DNA from: Delphinus delphis | Taxonomy: Eukaryota; Chordata; Mammalia; Artiodactyla; Delphinidae | DNA: 64,000 bases | Assembly: GCF_949987515.2 (NCBI RefSeq) | Contig: NC_082702.1 | Location: 52,421,600-52,485,599 of the forward strand | Reading direction: 5' to 3' | Shown: in pieces, positions 52,816-63,735 of the stretch | How the letters are laid out: each line of letters begins with the position of its first letter | Position numbering within the stretch: the first letter of the stretch is position 1 | Position numbers and translations under genes: made by a program | Notes under the pieces: model-generated | What the model saw: only the letters and a program-made list of their open reading frames with translations | The model's database searches: none | What the model was told of the DNA's origin: nothing

Positions 52816-53925
52816 ATCTCAGGAGATAGTGATGAGGCAGGCTCCCCGGAGAAATTCTGAACCTTCAGAAAGCCCAGTGCAGTCTTGACATTTGTTCTTG
52901 AGACCTGGATCCTGGCTAAGTTAAGTTCAGCCACTTTATTACACAGGGAAACCTGATCCTTCCTTTTATTGACATTTACGATTTTTTTTTTTTTTTAAAA
53001 AACTGTCCTTGTGCTATGGAAATAGCATTGGAAAATGGAAATAAAAATGGAAAATGGAAAGAAAAGTTGGTAATGGCTTCAGAACACTCGTTGGGGGCTG
53101 GGGAGGTTTTCCAAATATAAAGATTATTAAGTGGGAGGAGAATAAAGTGGGTCTTTGAAGTCGAAGTGGCTCAAAGCCCTTTTTCTAAATGTGCCCTGAG
53201 ATGCAGCCCCGTGGCCTGGCTCTTGGGGGTCTCGGGCACCTGCACTCTGCAGATTGAATGATGGGCCTCAAACTACTCCTCTCAAACAGGGTACGTGCAG
53301 CCCACGGGGAATCAGGAGTTCCAGAAACCATAGGCTAACCCGGTGTGTCTTCCCCACGTATCTGCTTGACTTGTCGATTCAGAGGGAGAAGGTTAAGTCT
53401 TTTAGCTAATCTATAATTGTAAACATGGCTCATCCTCTTAGAATGAGCATTTTACTTGACGGAGGGAAAGGTTAGGTGATTTCACTGGTGTGTAATTTGT
53501 AATATGTCACCCCTTTCTGGAAGCATCCATTTTAGAAGCAGACCTGGTGATGGGGAAGGTTTCAACAGCCTAACTAAGGAGTCATTTAAAATGGGAGTTT
53601 GCTGTTAGAGCAGGCGCCGATATGGGGTGGAATGCAAAATCCACAAGGCTTCTTAGGATTAAACACAAGACTTGAGTGAGATTTCCTGATGGAGTGGATG
53701 TGGGTTACTGAGTGTTTGCCTTCTCTATATTTGGGGTTCTTGGAGGCACAAGAGGCTTGGGATCTAGGGAGGGTTTGTAATGACAGCGCCAGTAGTGCTG
53801 AGGGCGTGCGTCGCGTCCTGTTGCTGCCCAGGACACCAGGCCAGCCTTGAGGATCTTTGAAGGACAGAAGTGGTCCCATCTCCAGAGGTAGCCTAGGTAC
53901 ACACAAGCAGATGCGTGCATATTTT
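52816..53925. other. repeat-poor, AT-average stretch
   Basis: T-run and A-rich sequence at 52982-53060. 53380-53560 is AT-richer and a possible conserved element. No exon supported. Confidence 0.45.
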
Positions 53926-53929
53926 TATT

Positions 53930-54215
53930 TTCTGTTTTGTTTGTTTAAACAAATGACGGAATCCCGCACACCCGCTCCTGCATTATTTATTTCTATCAGT
54001 ACGGCTCCCTCGTTCTCTCTTTGTGGCTGCAGAGTATTCCCCTATTTGGATTTGCAGAACCATTCCCTCATGATGGGTTTGTTTCCAGCCTTTTGCTGTT
54101 TCAAGTAATGCTGGCAGCGATCAGCCGCATACGTATATCATTGAGACGTGCAAGCTTGTCTCTGGGATAAATTCCTAGAAGTGGAGTAGCTGGGTCAAAG
54201 GTTATGTGCCTTTGG
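53930..54215 (-). mobile_element. old L1M 3' fragment
   Basis: 'gtggctgcagagtattcccctatttgg' (54022-54048), 'gggtttgtttccagccttttgctgttt' and 'tagaagtggagtagctgggtcaaagg' (54176-54201) match an antisense L1 3' end. Confidence 0.7.
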
Positions 54216-54880
54216 AACATAACACATTGAGAGAGATTTCTGAACCATGCTGCCCCGAGAGGGTGCCCCTGAGGGAGGTCTCAGGACAGTGTGTGGAGGC
54301 CTGGGGTGGCCTGTGGAGAGAGCAGGCACCAGGCTGGGCTGGACCTCGTATCCGGGGGCCTGACATGTGCTTCGTCAACGATGCAACGTGGGTTGGGCAA
54401 CGCTTAGGAGAACAAGTGTCACAGCCCAGAGCCAGCCTCCCTCGGTTTGTTTGCAAAATTCAGCACGTGATGCCTTCATTCCGAAGGAATTTGGATACTT
54501 GGGATGTACAGCCGCCTTCTTGCTTGGTGTGAAGTCCCGCCTCTCCCAGGAATGAACTCTTTCATCCAGCTCCGGTTCCCTTTCACTTTGCCCGAAGAGA
54601 AGCAGCTTTAATGATACGGAGGGAAATCGTTATTTACTGTTTTTCAAAGAAAGATCGCCCTCCAGGGAGAAAAGCCAGCAGGCTCATACAAGTCTGCGAA
54701 GGTGACGCGTGCTCCCCACATGGCGGGCCCTTGTCCTGCCTCTGGGACGTCATTCTCACCGCGGTGGGCTTTTATTAGCTCGGTCCTGCAGAGCCGGTGC
54801 GGCCCTGGCAGGACCACCCAGCGTGTGTGCCTCCCCGCCTCTTGGGGTTTCGTCCCCGCCACCCAGGCCCTGGGCAGCGT
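54216..54880. other. no recognisable gene
   Basis: GC-average to GC-rich. Frames up to 108 codons, none recognised. Confidence 0.45.
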
Positions 54881-54884
54881 GCAA

Positions 54885-55045
54885 TGGAGGGAGCATGGCT
54901 TTGGAGACAGTCACTGGGTTTGAAACAGAGGCTCCCCTGCTTCCTGTCTGTGTCACCTCCGGCGCCTCTCTGAACTTGAGCCTTGTCAGCACGAAAAATG
55001 GGAATGGCCTTCTTGATAGGGTGGACGCTCAGGGAGTCGCGGTCT
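54885..55045 (+). repeat. MIR SINE
   Basis: 'gcatggctttggagacagtcactgggtttgaa' (54892-54923), then 'cctctctgaacttgagccttgtcagcacgaaaaatggg'. Confidence 0.8.
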
Positions 55046-55790
55046 GGCTGTCTTTCCCTCCTGCCCCGTTTGTCCATCTCCTCCCGTCATCCCGAGCAGG
55101 TCAGGCCAGTGTGGCCCCAGCACAGAGCATTTCCCTTGAGTCAGGCAGGGACATCTTTCGGGGTGGCTCCCGAACCCTGCCTGGACCGCCCAAGGGCATG
55201 GTCTGACCCGCTTTCTCTTGGGCACACCTGCCCCAGCTACATCTCTGTGGCTGGGTCTTACCCGGGACCCAGGACCCCAAAGAGCTGTCCTCCTGTCTCC
55301 CCTGACCAGATGGGCCGGGGCGTGGAAGTGAGATTGGTAAGACGGAATGGAATGGCCTGCCCACCTCTCTGGGAGGAGGCCCTTGGTCTGGAACTCCACC
55401 TAGAAGTTCTGCCCCAGAGGAACTTCGCCTAAATCGGATCTGGCTGGCAAACGCACCTCGTCTTCTGATCGGTTTACGTTACCCTTTCGGATGAGGGTGC
55501 CCTTTTACCTCTGATGGGCCATGTGGCAGGAGCCGTCTAGCTGGGCTCTGCCTTCTCTCCCTAGCAGTGCCCTGTCGAGGCTTCGATGACGGGCACCGGC
55601 GTCCTTCCACCTTCTTCCTCCTGGAATTCATGGTTCTCAGGGTCCATTCGGGGACGAGGAGACACTCGCTCCTCACAACTGCCCAAGAGCTGCAGAGATC
55701 AGGTCCTTCGTTTCCCAGGGTGAGGACCCTGGAGCTCAGCTTAGAATGTGCTCAGGACAGACACCTCGTGTCCAACATTCTCTCTGAAGA
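55046..55790. other. GC-rich, no recognisable gene
   Basis: Chance frames to about 149 codons. No repeat recognised. Confidence 0.45.
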
Positions 55791-55794
55791 TGAT

Positions 55795-56045
55795 GATGTG
55801 AAAACCGGTAATGCTGCCACCTGACGTTATTATGGGCTAAGCCCTCAGTTTGGATTATTTTTTGTAATCCTCGTAACAGTCTCCCGAGGAAGCACCGTTG
55901 TGATTAGCTCCACTTAACAGAGAAGTAAACTGAGGTTTGGCAGTGAAGGGACATGTGCAGTCACGAGACCAGCCAGTGACAACGCCAGGGTTTCAATCCT
56001 GGAGGCGAGATTCCAGGGCTGGCTGTCATTGTTCCAACACCACCC
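55795..56045 (-). repeat. MIR SINE
   Basis: 'gacgttattatgggctaagccc', 'gtaatcctcgtaacagtctcccgagg' (55864-55889), 'cacttaacagagaagtaaactgagg' (55911-55935), 'gccagggtttcaatcctgg'. Antisense. Confidence 0.9.
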
Positions 56046-56094
56046 TACTGTGCTGCTGCCTCAGACCAGCCCGAGACTCATGGTTTTGTCCCTA

Positions 56095-57125
56095 ATTAAA
56101 AGAAAAAAATAAATCAAACCTTTATTTTGGGAAATTTAAAAACATATACTGGCACCACAGAACAGTAAAATGACCCCCTGCACACCCGTCACCATCTTCA
56201 GCAGTTACCAGCTCTGGGCCAGTCTTGTCCAGTAAGTTTCCCCCTGCCACTCCCCTCTCCCCCAGCCAAGGAATTATCTGGAAGCAATTTCCTGACATCT
56301 CACTTTATCAGGGATTACTTGAATAGGTATCTCTAAAAAATAAGGTATCTTTAAAAAAATAAATAGAAACGTAATGCCATTCTCCTGCCTAAGAAACTAA
56401 CAATGATTCCTTGATGTCAAACGCCCTGTCACATTTCCCCAGTTGTGTCGTAAATGATTTTGGTTGTGATTTGTTCAAAGAAGAATCCAGACATGGTCAG
56501 TACATCACGGTTGCTTAATATGTCTCTTAAGGGTTTTTAACTCTCTTTTGGAATCAGGTCATGTATCTTGTGGAATTTTCCATCCCCCCAGTTTTGCCGA
56601 TTGCTTCCTCGTGGTGTCATCGAGCTCGTTCCTCTGTACCCTGTATTCCCTGTAAATTTTCTGCACCTCCTGTGACTTTCTAGGTAGCTCGACACCTGTG
56701 CTGTCTAACACAACAGCCACCGGCTTTCCTGCTAAGTTTTTAGTTGTCATCAACGATCATGCTGGGGTGCGTTATTTCCTCAGGGATGCAGAGAGACGAT
56801 AGTTTAAGTCTACCTTTCCTTCTTCATTTGTTAGATGGAATTATTCTAAAAAGGGCTTCACTTCGTCAGCTACTTGTTTGTACTGAAGTTCAGTTTACAC
56901 AGAAAAGGCAGGGAAGAAAGCTTTAGTCTTCCCCCGTATCGCCAAGTTTTAGAGCAATGAGCTGATTTGGCAGAACCTTCCCAAGGTTTATTTAAAACTT
57001 TTTTTTACTATCAATGTGAGTTCAGGGGTTTAAATTTGTACTTGATGTGTCTGAATCCAATGTAGTTACTCTTCTTTTTGATGTCGATCGTCCCACCTGT
57101 GGCCAGTGGGAGCCTCTGGCCTTGA
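56095..57125 (-). mobile_element. L1M (L1MC-like) relic, about 1 kb
   Basis: Antisense L1 3' region: 'ctttattttgggaaattta', 'acatttccccagttgtgtcg', 'gcttaatatgtctcttaaggg', 'ggtcatgtatcttgtgg', 'ttcttcatttgttagatggaattattct' (56819-56846), 'ggccagtgggagcctctgg' (57101-57119). Strongly diverged; no long frame. Confidence 0.65.
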
Positions 57126-57764
57126 TTTTGATTCCTCGACTAAACCCTTTGTGAATCTCCAAGTTCTCTCCTCTTTTCAGCTGATGGGAAGATTCCCTTT
57201 CTTCCAGAAGGAGTGGGGCCTGCCTGCATTCACCGCTGCTCACCAGGCCCGGAATGTAGGGGCTTCCTGCCAGAGGGCTATTCATAGGTGCCACCTTCCC
57301 CGCTGGCCTCGTTGCCAAGGTGCCAGCCAGAGGCTGGAGTGGAGGAGCCAGGCCAGCACTGCTGGCTCGGGCCCCACACATAGTAGGTGTTCCGGAAACG
57401 GCTGTCGAGTGAATGAAGGGACCGAAAGCTGATCCGTCACACCACCTGGCTGGGTTGGGTTCCGCTCCTCCCTGGGATTCTCCCGAGAGGCCAACTCGAA
57501 AATAGAGCTGGCCTTTGATTCCCTGCGGCCTCAGGACACCCTCCCAGGGCCAAGTGCATGGGGAGCTGGGGTGAAACCTCCAGGGTCGCACCGAGGGTGC
57601 TGATGTGGGAGCCGCCCGTCCTCCTGCGAGGGGCACTGGCCGGGGTGCGAGGGCCGGCTCTGACACTTCCCAGACCGGGCCGTCCCTGGGGGCCCAGGCA
57701 AAACTGGAGCCGGTCCCTGGCCCAGCGGCGCGGCTCCAGCTCTCAGAGCCTCTGGGCATGGATT
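57126..57764. other. GC-rich, no recognisable gene
   Basis: A short sense L2 tip ('cacatagtaggtgttccgg...gagtgaatgaaggg') lies at 57370-57420. The 259-codon minus-strand frame ending here has no recognisable domain and overlaps L1M. Confidence 0.55.
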
Positions 57765-57885
57765 TCACTGCGCTGACTTGCAGCCTCTGCACTATTGTCA
57801 ATATTTGCTCTGCTCCCCTTGCCCTGGCCGGGCTTGTCCCGAGTACCCAGCACAGTCATGGGCTCAAGGAAGGCTCTGTGGCCGG
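57765..57885 (+). mobile_element. L2 3'-end fragment
   Basis: 'gccctggccgggcttgtcccgagtacccagcacagtcatgggctcaaggaagg' is a GC-shifted sense L2 end. Confidence 0.55.
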
Positions 57886-58290
57886 ACCCCTAGATGGACC
57901 TCGGGGCTTTTGGTTGCTGCTGCTGGTTTAAAAAAACACAAGAAAAACGCTGCCAGCTTTGTTGATGTCCAGAGACTCTTGGTCCCCAGAATAACGTGTG
58001 TGTTTATGGAGAATGACTTCATGTATTTACTGTAGAAGAGGCTGGAATCCGGTGAAACTTCTGGTCTGTCTGAGGGTGGATTTGTGTGCGGATTTGTCGT
58101 GAGGAGGGCAGGTGTTCCGACCCATGCAGCCGAGGGGAGGGTGGGCAGGGAGGAAGAGAGTGACCAAGGAAGCTTCCCCTCTGGGGGACGTGGGACCACC
58201 CCCAGAGGATGAGGATGAGAGAAGTTTCCAGAAATGGAGCGAGGAGAGCGGAAGGGCAGACCAACCTGACCTTGGCAACAAGGCTGAGCC
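57886..58290. other. no recognised feature
   Basis: Unique-looking; 57925-57960 A-rich. No repeat or exon supported. Confidence 0.4.
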
Positions 58291-58294
58291 CGTG

Positions 58295-58470
58295 GGTCGG
58301 GAGTAGAGTTCTGGAATGAGACCACCTCGGTCCCAACCTGCGTGGCTCCCTGTTAGCCTGTGACCCCTGGACAAGTGGCTTCACCTCCCTGAGCCTCCAT
58401 TTCTTCATCCATAAAATGGGGGGCCTTTCACTTAGTTCCTGGCACAGAGCGGGTACCTGTAATGGATAGT
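58295..58470 (+). repeat. MIR SINE (first of tandem pair)
   Basis: 'ttagcctgtgacccctggacaagtggcttcacctccctgagcctccatttcttcatccataaaatgggg' (58354-58422) is MIR core and 3' half. Confidence 0.9.
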
Positions 58471-58474
58471 GCGA

Positions 58475-58740
58475 GCAAGGTGGTTAATCGTGTGGCCTCT
58501 GGGGTGCCTGCGAACGAGTTCTGGCTCCACCTGTTACAAACTGTGAGTTCACGGGTTTGTTTCTGAACTTCTCAGTGCCTGAGTCTCCTCACCTGTAAAA
58601 TGGGTGTAATGATATTTCCTACCTCCCAGGCTTGTGAAGATTAAGTGGCTTAAGAGATATGAAGTCCTTAGGATGACACCTGGCACGTGTCTGTGCTGGG
58701 TCAGTGCCAGCATTATTACTCTAGTTAACATTAATACAAC
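58475..58740 (+). repeat. MIR SINE (second of tandem pair)
   Basis: 'aaggtggttaatcgtgtggcctctggggtgcc', 'gagttctggctccacctgtta', 'cagtgcctgagtctcctcacctgtaaaatgggtgtaatg' (58573-58611), 'cacctggcacgtgtctgtg'. Near full length. Confidence 0.93.
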
Positions 58741-58849
58741 TGTCTGTCCGAAGTGGCTGCCATGGGCCCAGAATGGGGCCCTTTGCTCCAGTGACAGGAG
58801 GTGCAGTGAATGGCTCACCCGAGGGTGATTGTTTGAGAACCAGGCACCA

Positions 58850-59000
58850 TTTCAGTAAATTTCCCAGCAGCCCTGGAGGGAGATCCTATCCTTCCCGTTT
58901 CCCAGAGCTGGAGCCCGAGCCCCGGGGGTGACCCACAGCCACCCAGCCGGTTACTGGCAGAGCTGGGCAGCCGCAAAGCCCTCGGCCTCTTCCCCATGTC
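58850..59000 (-). repeat. MIR SINE, diverged
   Basis: 'cccgtttcccagagctggagcccgag', 'cagccacccagccggttactggcagagctgggcagc' (58938-58973). Antisense; CpG-rich. Confidence 0.75.
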
Positions 59001-59160
59001 TTCTCCCAGCTAGACTGAAGCACAGGCTCTAGCAGAGAGAAACCTACTGGCAGTGGGCCTTTATTCTGAGCCAGGATGTGCCGGAGACCCTGAGCAGGGT
59101 TTCAGGATTGACTGGGCAGGTAAGGCTGGATCCTCTCGCGTGCACTTGGAGGCCTCAAAG
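59001..59160. other. spacer, nothing recognised
   Basis: Unique-looking short spacer before the CHR-1 SINE. Confidence 0.4.
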
Positions 59161-59169
59161 TGACTCACA

Positions 59170-59377
59170 TTTTTTTTTTTCTTTTAAGATTTTTTTTTTT
59201 ATATGGACCATTTTTTTTAAGTCTTTATTGAATTTTGTTACAATATTGCTTTTGTTTTATGTTTTGGTTGTTTGGCCGCAAGGCATGTGGGATCTCAGCT
59301 CCCCAACCAGGGATTGAACCCACACCCCCTGCCCTGGAAGGCGAAGTCTTAACCACTGGGCCGCCAGGCATGTCCCA
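59170..59377 (-). mobile_element. CHR-1-type SINE
   Basis: Minus strand starts 'gggacatgcctggcggccca' and runs into an AT-rich CHR-1-like tail and poly(A) (T-run 59170-59180). Target duplication TGACTCACA at 59161-59169 and 59378-59386. Related to the copy at 18004, with more T-runs. Confidence 0.93.
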
Positions 59378-59386
59378 TGACTCACA

Positions 59387-60885
59387 CTTTAAGTGAGTTC
59401 TGGTTCTTATCCCTGAACCTTTGAGGTCCCTCCCGCTTCATGGTGTGGAAATCAGCCTCCGCTGGATGGTACTGTCGTCTGTGGGGACGGGAGGGGAGGG
59501 GCGCGTGCAGTCCCAGCTCTGAGGCCAGGCAGGCGGGCACCCCTTGGCTGCTGTTTCAGAGAACATGCTATCGATCGACTCTTGGATGTGGGGCACGCGG
59601 ACCGGGCTCAGATAACGAGAGGCGGATTTCGTCAGTCTGAGAGCAGCGTCAGTGGCTATCGGGAAATCGATCGTAGGCTTGGAGGGCCTCTGATGCCATC
59701 TGGGCTCTATTTATGCTTTTAGGAGACGTGTCTCCTGCACCAGGTGCTACTCCAGGTACCAGAGTCTTAGCTGTGCTGGTCTGGACTTGCTGACTCCCTG
59801 TCCATTCCTTGCCCTTCCTCTCTCCCGCTGGGTGCCGGGGAGAGGGGGCGACCCTGCAGGCCACATGTCCTGAGTGCCTGTGTCACTGGGTTTGGCCAGT
59901 GGGAGGAGCCAGCGGAAGGCTGGAGGATTTCTCCCCCTCTCTGTCTCCGGAAGTCTCTGTGACAGCAGCTGCCCCTCCCCCGTGGCCCTGGCTTCCACTG
60001 GACAGGCTGTGGTTCTGTCCCCAGTCCCGGGCATCAGGACTGCCACTCCCTCCCTCTGTCTTTCCTGTCTAGGGGTGGTGGCAGCTTCCTGCTGCTGCTG
60101 ATCTCCGGGTCTCCTCCGAGTCCCCCATTTGACTTCTCAGGTCTTCCATCCCTGTGTACCCATTTCCCTGCATTAATTAAGTCCCGCAGTTCAAACACCC
60201 TAGGGGCTTCTGTCTCTGGTTAGTTGCCTCTGATCCACCAGATGAAGACCCCAGGGTCCCAGCTTCTGCGTGATTTCCAGTCTTGTCACCTGATTCAGGT
60301 CTCAGCCATAAGTTCTTTTTCCCTCTGCCGTTTTCCACGCGCTCAGACTCTCCCCTCCTCACGCTTCGGTCTGCCCATGCCTTTCCTCGGGGCCCGGGTT
60401 GTCATCTCAGCCTGCTTTCTCTTTCCTGCTTCCCCTGGGTGCTTGCTGAAGAGTAAAATCAAATCACGCTTCTCCTCGGAGCCTGCTTCTCTGTCTCCAC
60501 CATCCTTCCCGGCAGGGTCTCCGTCACGCTGACTGCATCTTCCTCCTGAGGAATGGCACTCCGACTGCCCGCTTGTTCTGGGCAGGCGTGTGCTCTTACC
60601 AGGCTTGGAATCTGTCCCCAGCGCCCCTCCCTGGACACTCTGAGGTCTGTCTTCCCCACTAGAGGAAGCTGGCCCTGCCTCCCCAGCCTGTGTGTCCCAT
60701 GGATGACGGCACCCCGTGCTCGCTCGGGGCTCAGGACTCCACGGGGCTGGGACCGGGTCTGGCTGTGTACCGCTGAGTCTGGGGGCCTGGCGATAGGTAC
60801 CAAAGCGTCTAGGTGTCTGTCCTAAAGAAGTTCTCCCTCGTGCGTCTAGAGGCATGCCCTAGAGGATGTGTAAGGGAGCAGAGTA
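59387..60885. other. no recognisable gene
   Basis: GC-average, with frames up to 170 codons on both strands and none recognised. No repeat identified with confidence. Confidence 0.5.
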
Positions 60886-60889
60886 AAAA

Positions 60890-61260
60890 GCTAGAGACGG
60901 CGTCCAGGTTTGTCAGTGAAGGACTCGGTCAGTACGTTTCAGTCCGTTGATCCTGTGGAGTATGATACACGATGAAAAAGAGTGAGGTTCATCTAAAATG
61001 CATTGCCGCGGAGAGATGCCCAAGACGTGCTGTTGTTTGAGACCCATTGTCAGACCAAAACATAAGGTATTTTTTTACATGCACATAAATGCCTAGAAAA
61101 TGACTCCAAGGAAACACCCCCAAACTGGCAAAAGGGATTATCGCTGGGGAAGCCAGTGGGACTGAATCCAGGTGAAGCTGACTTTGTTGCTTTTCGCCCT
61201 TCATATTTCTGGATCGTTGAGTTTTTATGACAACACTGTATTAATGTGTTAGCTACGTAA
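60890..61260 (+). mobile_element. old L1M 3'-end fragment
   Basis: Sense L1 3' end: 'gagagatgcccaagacgtgctg', 'gtatttttttacatgcacataaatgcctagaaaatgactcc' (61066-61106), 'gattatcgctggggaagccagtggga', 'gagtttttatgacaacactgtattaatg' (61219-61246). One of the few plus-strand L1 relics. Confidence 0.75.
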
Positions 61261-61264
61261 CTGT

Positions 61265-61669
61265 AAACTAAGTAATGGTGTATCGACGGAAAGACACCCC
61301 ATGTTTAAGCTAGTGTGTCCTAGGAAACTCCCCTCAAAACACTAGGGAGACTGGAAACATTTTCTCCAGAAGAAACACGGAACAGCCTCGTCTCTGTAGG
61401 GAATATATCGGAAACAGTCCCATCCTTCGGGAATGCCATTTTGGAGTTAAGTCTTCCCTGGAGACTTGGAAGATGCAGCTGTGGCACAAAGTTGGCTTAA
61501 AACATCTGTTTTCAACCTTGACCTCACATCACAACAATGGGAACCTCTTATAGTTGTTGGATTTTCTAGGAGAGTGGACATCAATGGATTTGTGGAATTT
61601 CTTTGCAGGCAAAGTAAATGAAAGGAGTTCCTTTGAATGCCCCCTGCCCTCACCCCACCATGGTTAACT

Positions 61670-61670
<1 letters not shown>
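61265..61670. other. no recognised feature
   Basis: AT-average unique-looking stretch. 61497-61570 weakly recalls a hAT-type MER repeat, but is not assigned. Confidence 0.4.

Positions 61671-61672
<2 letters not shown>

Positions 61673-61706
<34 letters not shown>
61673..61706. repeat. (TG)n microsatellite
   Basis: About 16 TG units, the third dinucleotide repeat of this type in the window. Confidence 0.95.
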
Positions 61707-61708
<2 letters not shown>

Positions 61709-62600
61709 CGGAGTGGAGGCGGGAGCAGGTAATGCAGCTCCTTGAGGACTTGCCATCCTTTGGAAGGCTTGAGTCAATGAGATGCTGTTTCCCAAGTCAC
61801 CTTTGAAACCCCCATGGCTAAAGCCTGTTCATTATCTCATCCCTACATTTCCTGTTTGGCTCTCTCTTTGATCAGAAGATCGCTGAGCACAGAAAAATCT
61901 GTCGTGATTTTGAAAGCGTGACCTGCCATCTGCGAAGGGCTCAGTTCACCTGGCTCACTGTCTGTCCCCTGAGCTTTTGACGCCACAGAGTTGGGAAGTG
62001 GAGAGAGGTGTCAGGGTCGTGAATCAAAACAATGGCTTTCTCATGGTGGACGGAATACAGGAAATGCGTGAACCTTTCAGGGACAGAAAGAGGGCACAGG
62101 CTTGGGAAGGGACCAGGCTGGGCTGCACCCCACCAGCTTGGCAAGAGGTCCAGAGGCCAGCCGTGGTTAAGGGAAGTGCGGATTCTGAGTCCCGCCTGTG
62201 TCCCAAGAGTGGCGCCGGGCTTGTGGCTCACACCATGGCGTTTATTTCTCAGCCAGCACTGTGCAGTGGGCGTTAGCGTCCTACCTTACTCGCTAGCCAG
62301 CTGAGCTCAAGCCGATTAAGTAACTGTGTACCTGCTTCCTGTGTTCTGTGTCTATGGATATTGACTTCAAAGTATGAGACAAAATCCCTGTAATTGCTGG
62401 TCCCACCACTACACTAGGCCTGCTTGCATTTGACAGCAGAGCCTAGACCCCCAGAGAAAGTCCTAGCCCCTGGCCTCCTAACTCATACCTTACAGAGTGC
62501 AGGAAGTGGTTTCTCTGGTCTGTTTTCCCACTCAGTGACAGCCTCGCTGGGCTTCCCAGCCCCCAGGGCACACGGGGAAACAGCATATGGCTGTTGGGAA
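61707..62600. other. no recognisable gene
   Basis: 61830-61990 is AT-richer and repeat-free, with a CTTTGATCA at 61866. 61990-62600 is GC-average. No exon supported. Confidence 0.45.
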
Positions 62601-62604
62601 GGGG

Positions 62605-62775
62605 AAAGGACTTTGACTGTGAAACCAGAGAGACCTGGCCGCAGTGCTGCATCTCCTGCTCCCCGTCTCTGTGACCTTGGACAGGTCACTAACCCTCCCT
62701 GAGCCTCAGTTTGCTCATCTGTAAAGTGGGGCTGTGATGAGGCGCAGACATTAGGATAAGCCACGTGAAACTGCC
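62605..62775 (+). repeat. MIR SINE
   Basis: 'ctgtgaccttggacaggtcactaaccctccctgagcctcagtttgctcatctgtaaagtgggg' (62668-62730). Confidence 0.93.
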
Positions 62776-63215
62776 AGCATTTGGCCACTTTTACCCTACA
62801 GAACGGCAATTTCACATGGCTCTGCTGAGTCCTTACACCATGGAAATGCCTTTGTGAGGTGCAGGGACGGGCTAGACAGGGCTACCTCAACCTTGAGGGT
62901 CCTGTCTCCCTGGACTGCAGTGAACGGGAAGCAGCTTCTGAAATCTTTGCCTCCGAATGAAGAGGGAGCAGTGAAGTCATGACTCCCTGGAAGGTCCCGT
63001 GTGCACGGAGGGGGCCGTTCACTGAAGCCGTCATTAGGATTCGCGGAGGGGCTGCGTGGACACAGCCGTGGGTGCTGACGCAGATGCTCCTGTGAGGCCA
63101 AGCAGGGTCCTTTCAAACAGTGTCATGGGGTGACAGGCGCAGCCCAGAGGGTTGGGAGGCCTCGGGAAGCTGTGCTGGCTGGCTGGGGTCTAATGTTTGT
63201 GTTTCAGCCGCACGT
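62776..63215. other. no recognisable gene
   Basis: Unique-looking; a 106-codon minus-strand frame has no family resemblance. Confidence 0.4.
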
Positions 63216-63219
63216 GTGG

Positions 63220-63460
63220 TTGGGAAGCCGGTGGTCAAGAGCCCCGGCTCTGGAGTCTAGCTGGCCAAGTTTGAACCCCATGTCTGCCTCTTGGTTGCTC
63301 TGTGCCCTCAGACAAGTCATTTCACCTCTCTGCACCTCAGTTTCCTCATCTGTAGTAGTTTCTGCCTCACAGTCTCTGCGAGACACGTAGGATGCCTCAT
63401 GTAAAGTATCTAGCACAACGCCTAGCACAAAGTAAGCAATCTCTGTGGAGTAGCTATGAA
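63220..63460 (+). repeat. MIR SINE, near full length
   Basis: 'ggtggtcaagagccccggctctggagtctagctggccaagtttgaacccc' (63231-63280), 'cacctctctgcacctcagtttcctcatctgtag' (63322-63354), 'gcctagcacaaagtaagcaatctc' (63420-63443). Confidence 0.95.
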
Positions 63461-63569
63461 TGTGTATTGAAAATAATACTTATTAAAAATCACCATTAGC
63501 CACTATTAATAAGTAGGGCCTGATTCATTGAACACTGCATTGGAGATAACAAAGGTGACCGGAATTTCT
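63461..63569. other. spacer
   Basis: AT-rich sequence, possibly the terminal part of an old L2 or MIR. Confidence 0.35.
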
Positions 63570-63735
63570 CAGGGCCTGAGAGTCAGATTCAGACAGCCCT
63601 GCCCAGTGTGCTGTGTGACCTTGGACATGTCACTTAACCTCTCTGAGCCTCATTCCTCTGTAAAATATGGGTAGGAAGTGGGACCTTCAATTTATGAGCA
63701 GGGTTGTGAGGATGAAATCAGATGCTGCTTTTGGA
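63570..63735 (+). repeat. MIR SINE
   Basis: 'gtgctgtgtgaccttggacatgtcacttaacctctctgagcctcattcctctgtaaaatatggg' (63608-63671), 'gggttgtgaggatgaaatcagatg' (63701-63724). Confidence 0.95.

Noticed and set aside
57022..57801. 259-codon minus-strand open frame
   Set aside because: It overlaps an L1M relic and GC-rich DNA, has no recognisable domain, and similar lengths occur by chance in several frames.
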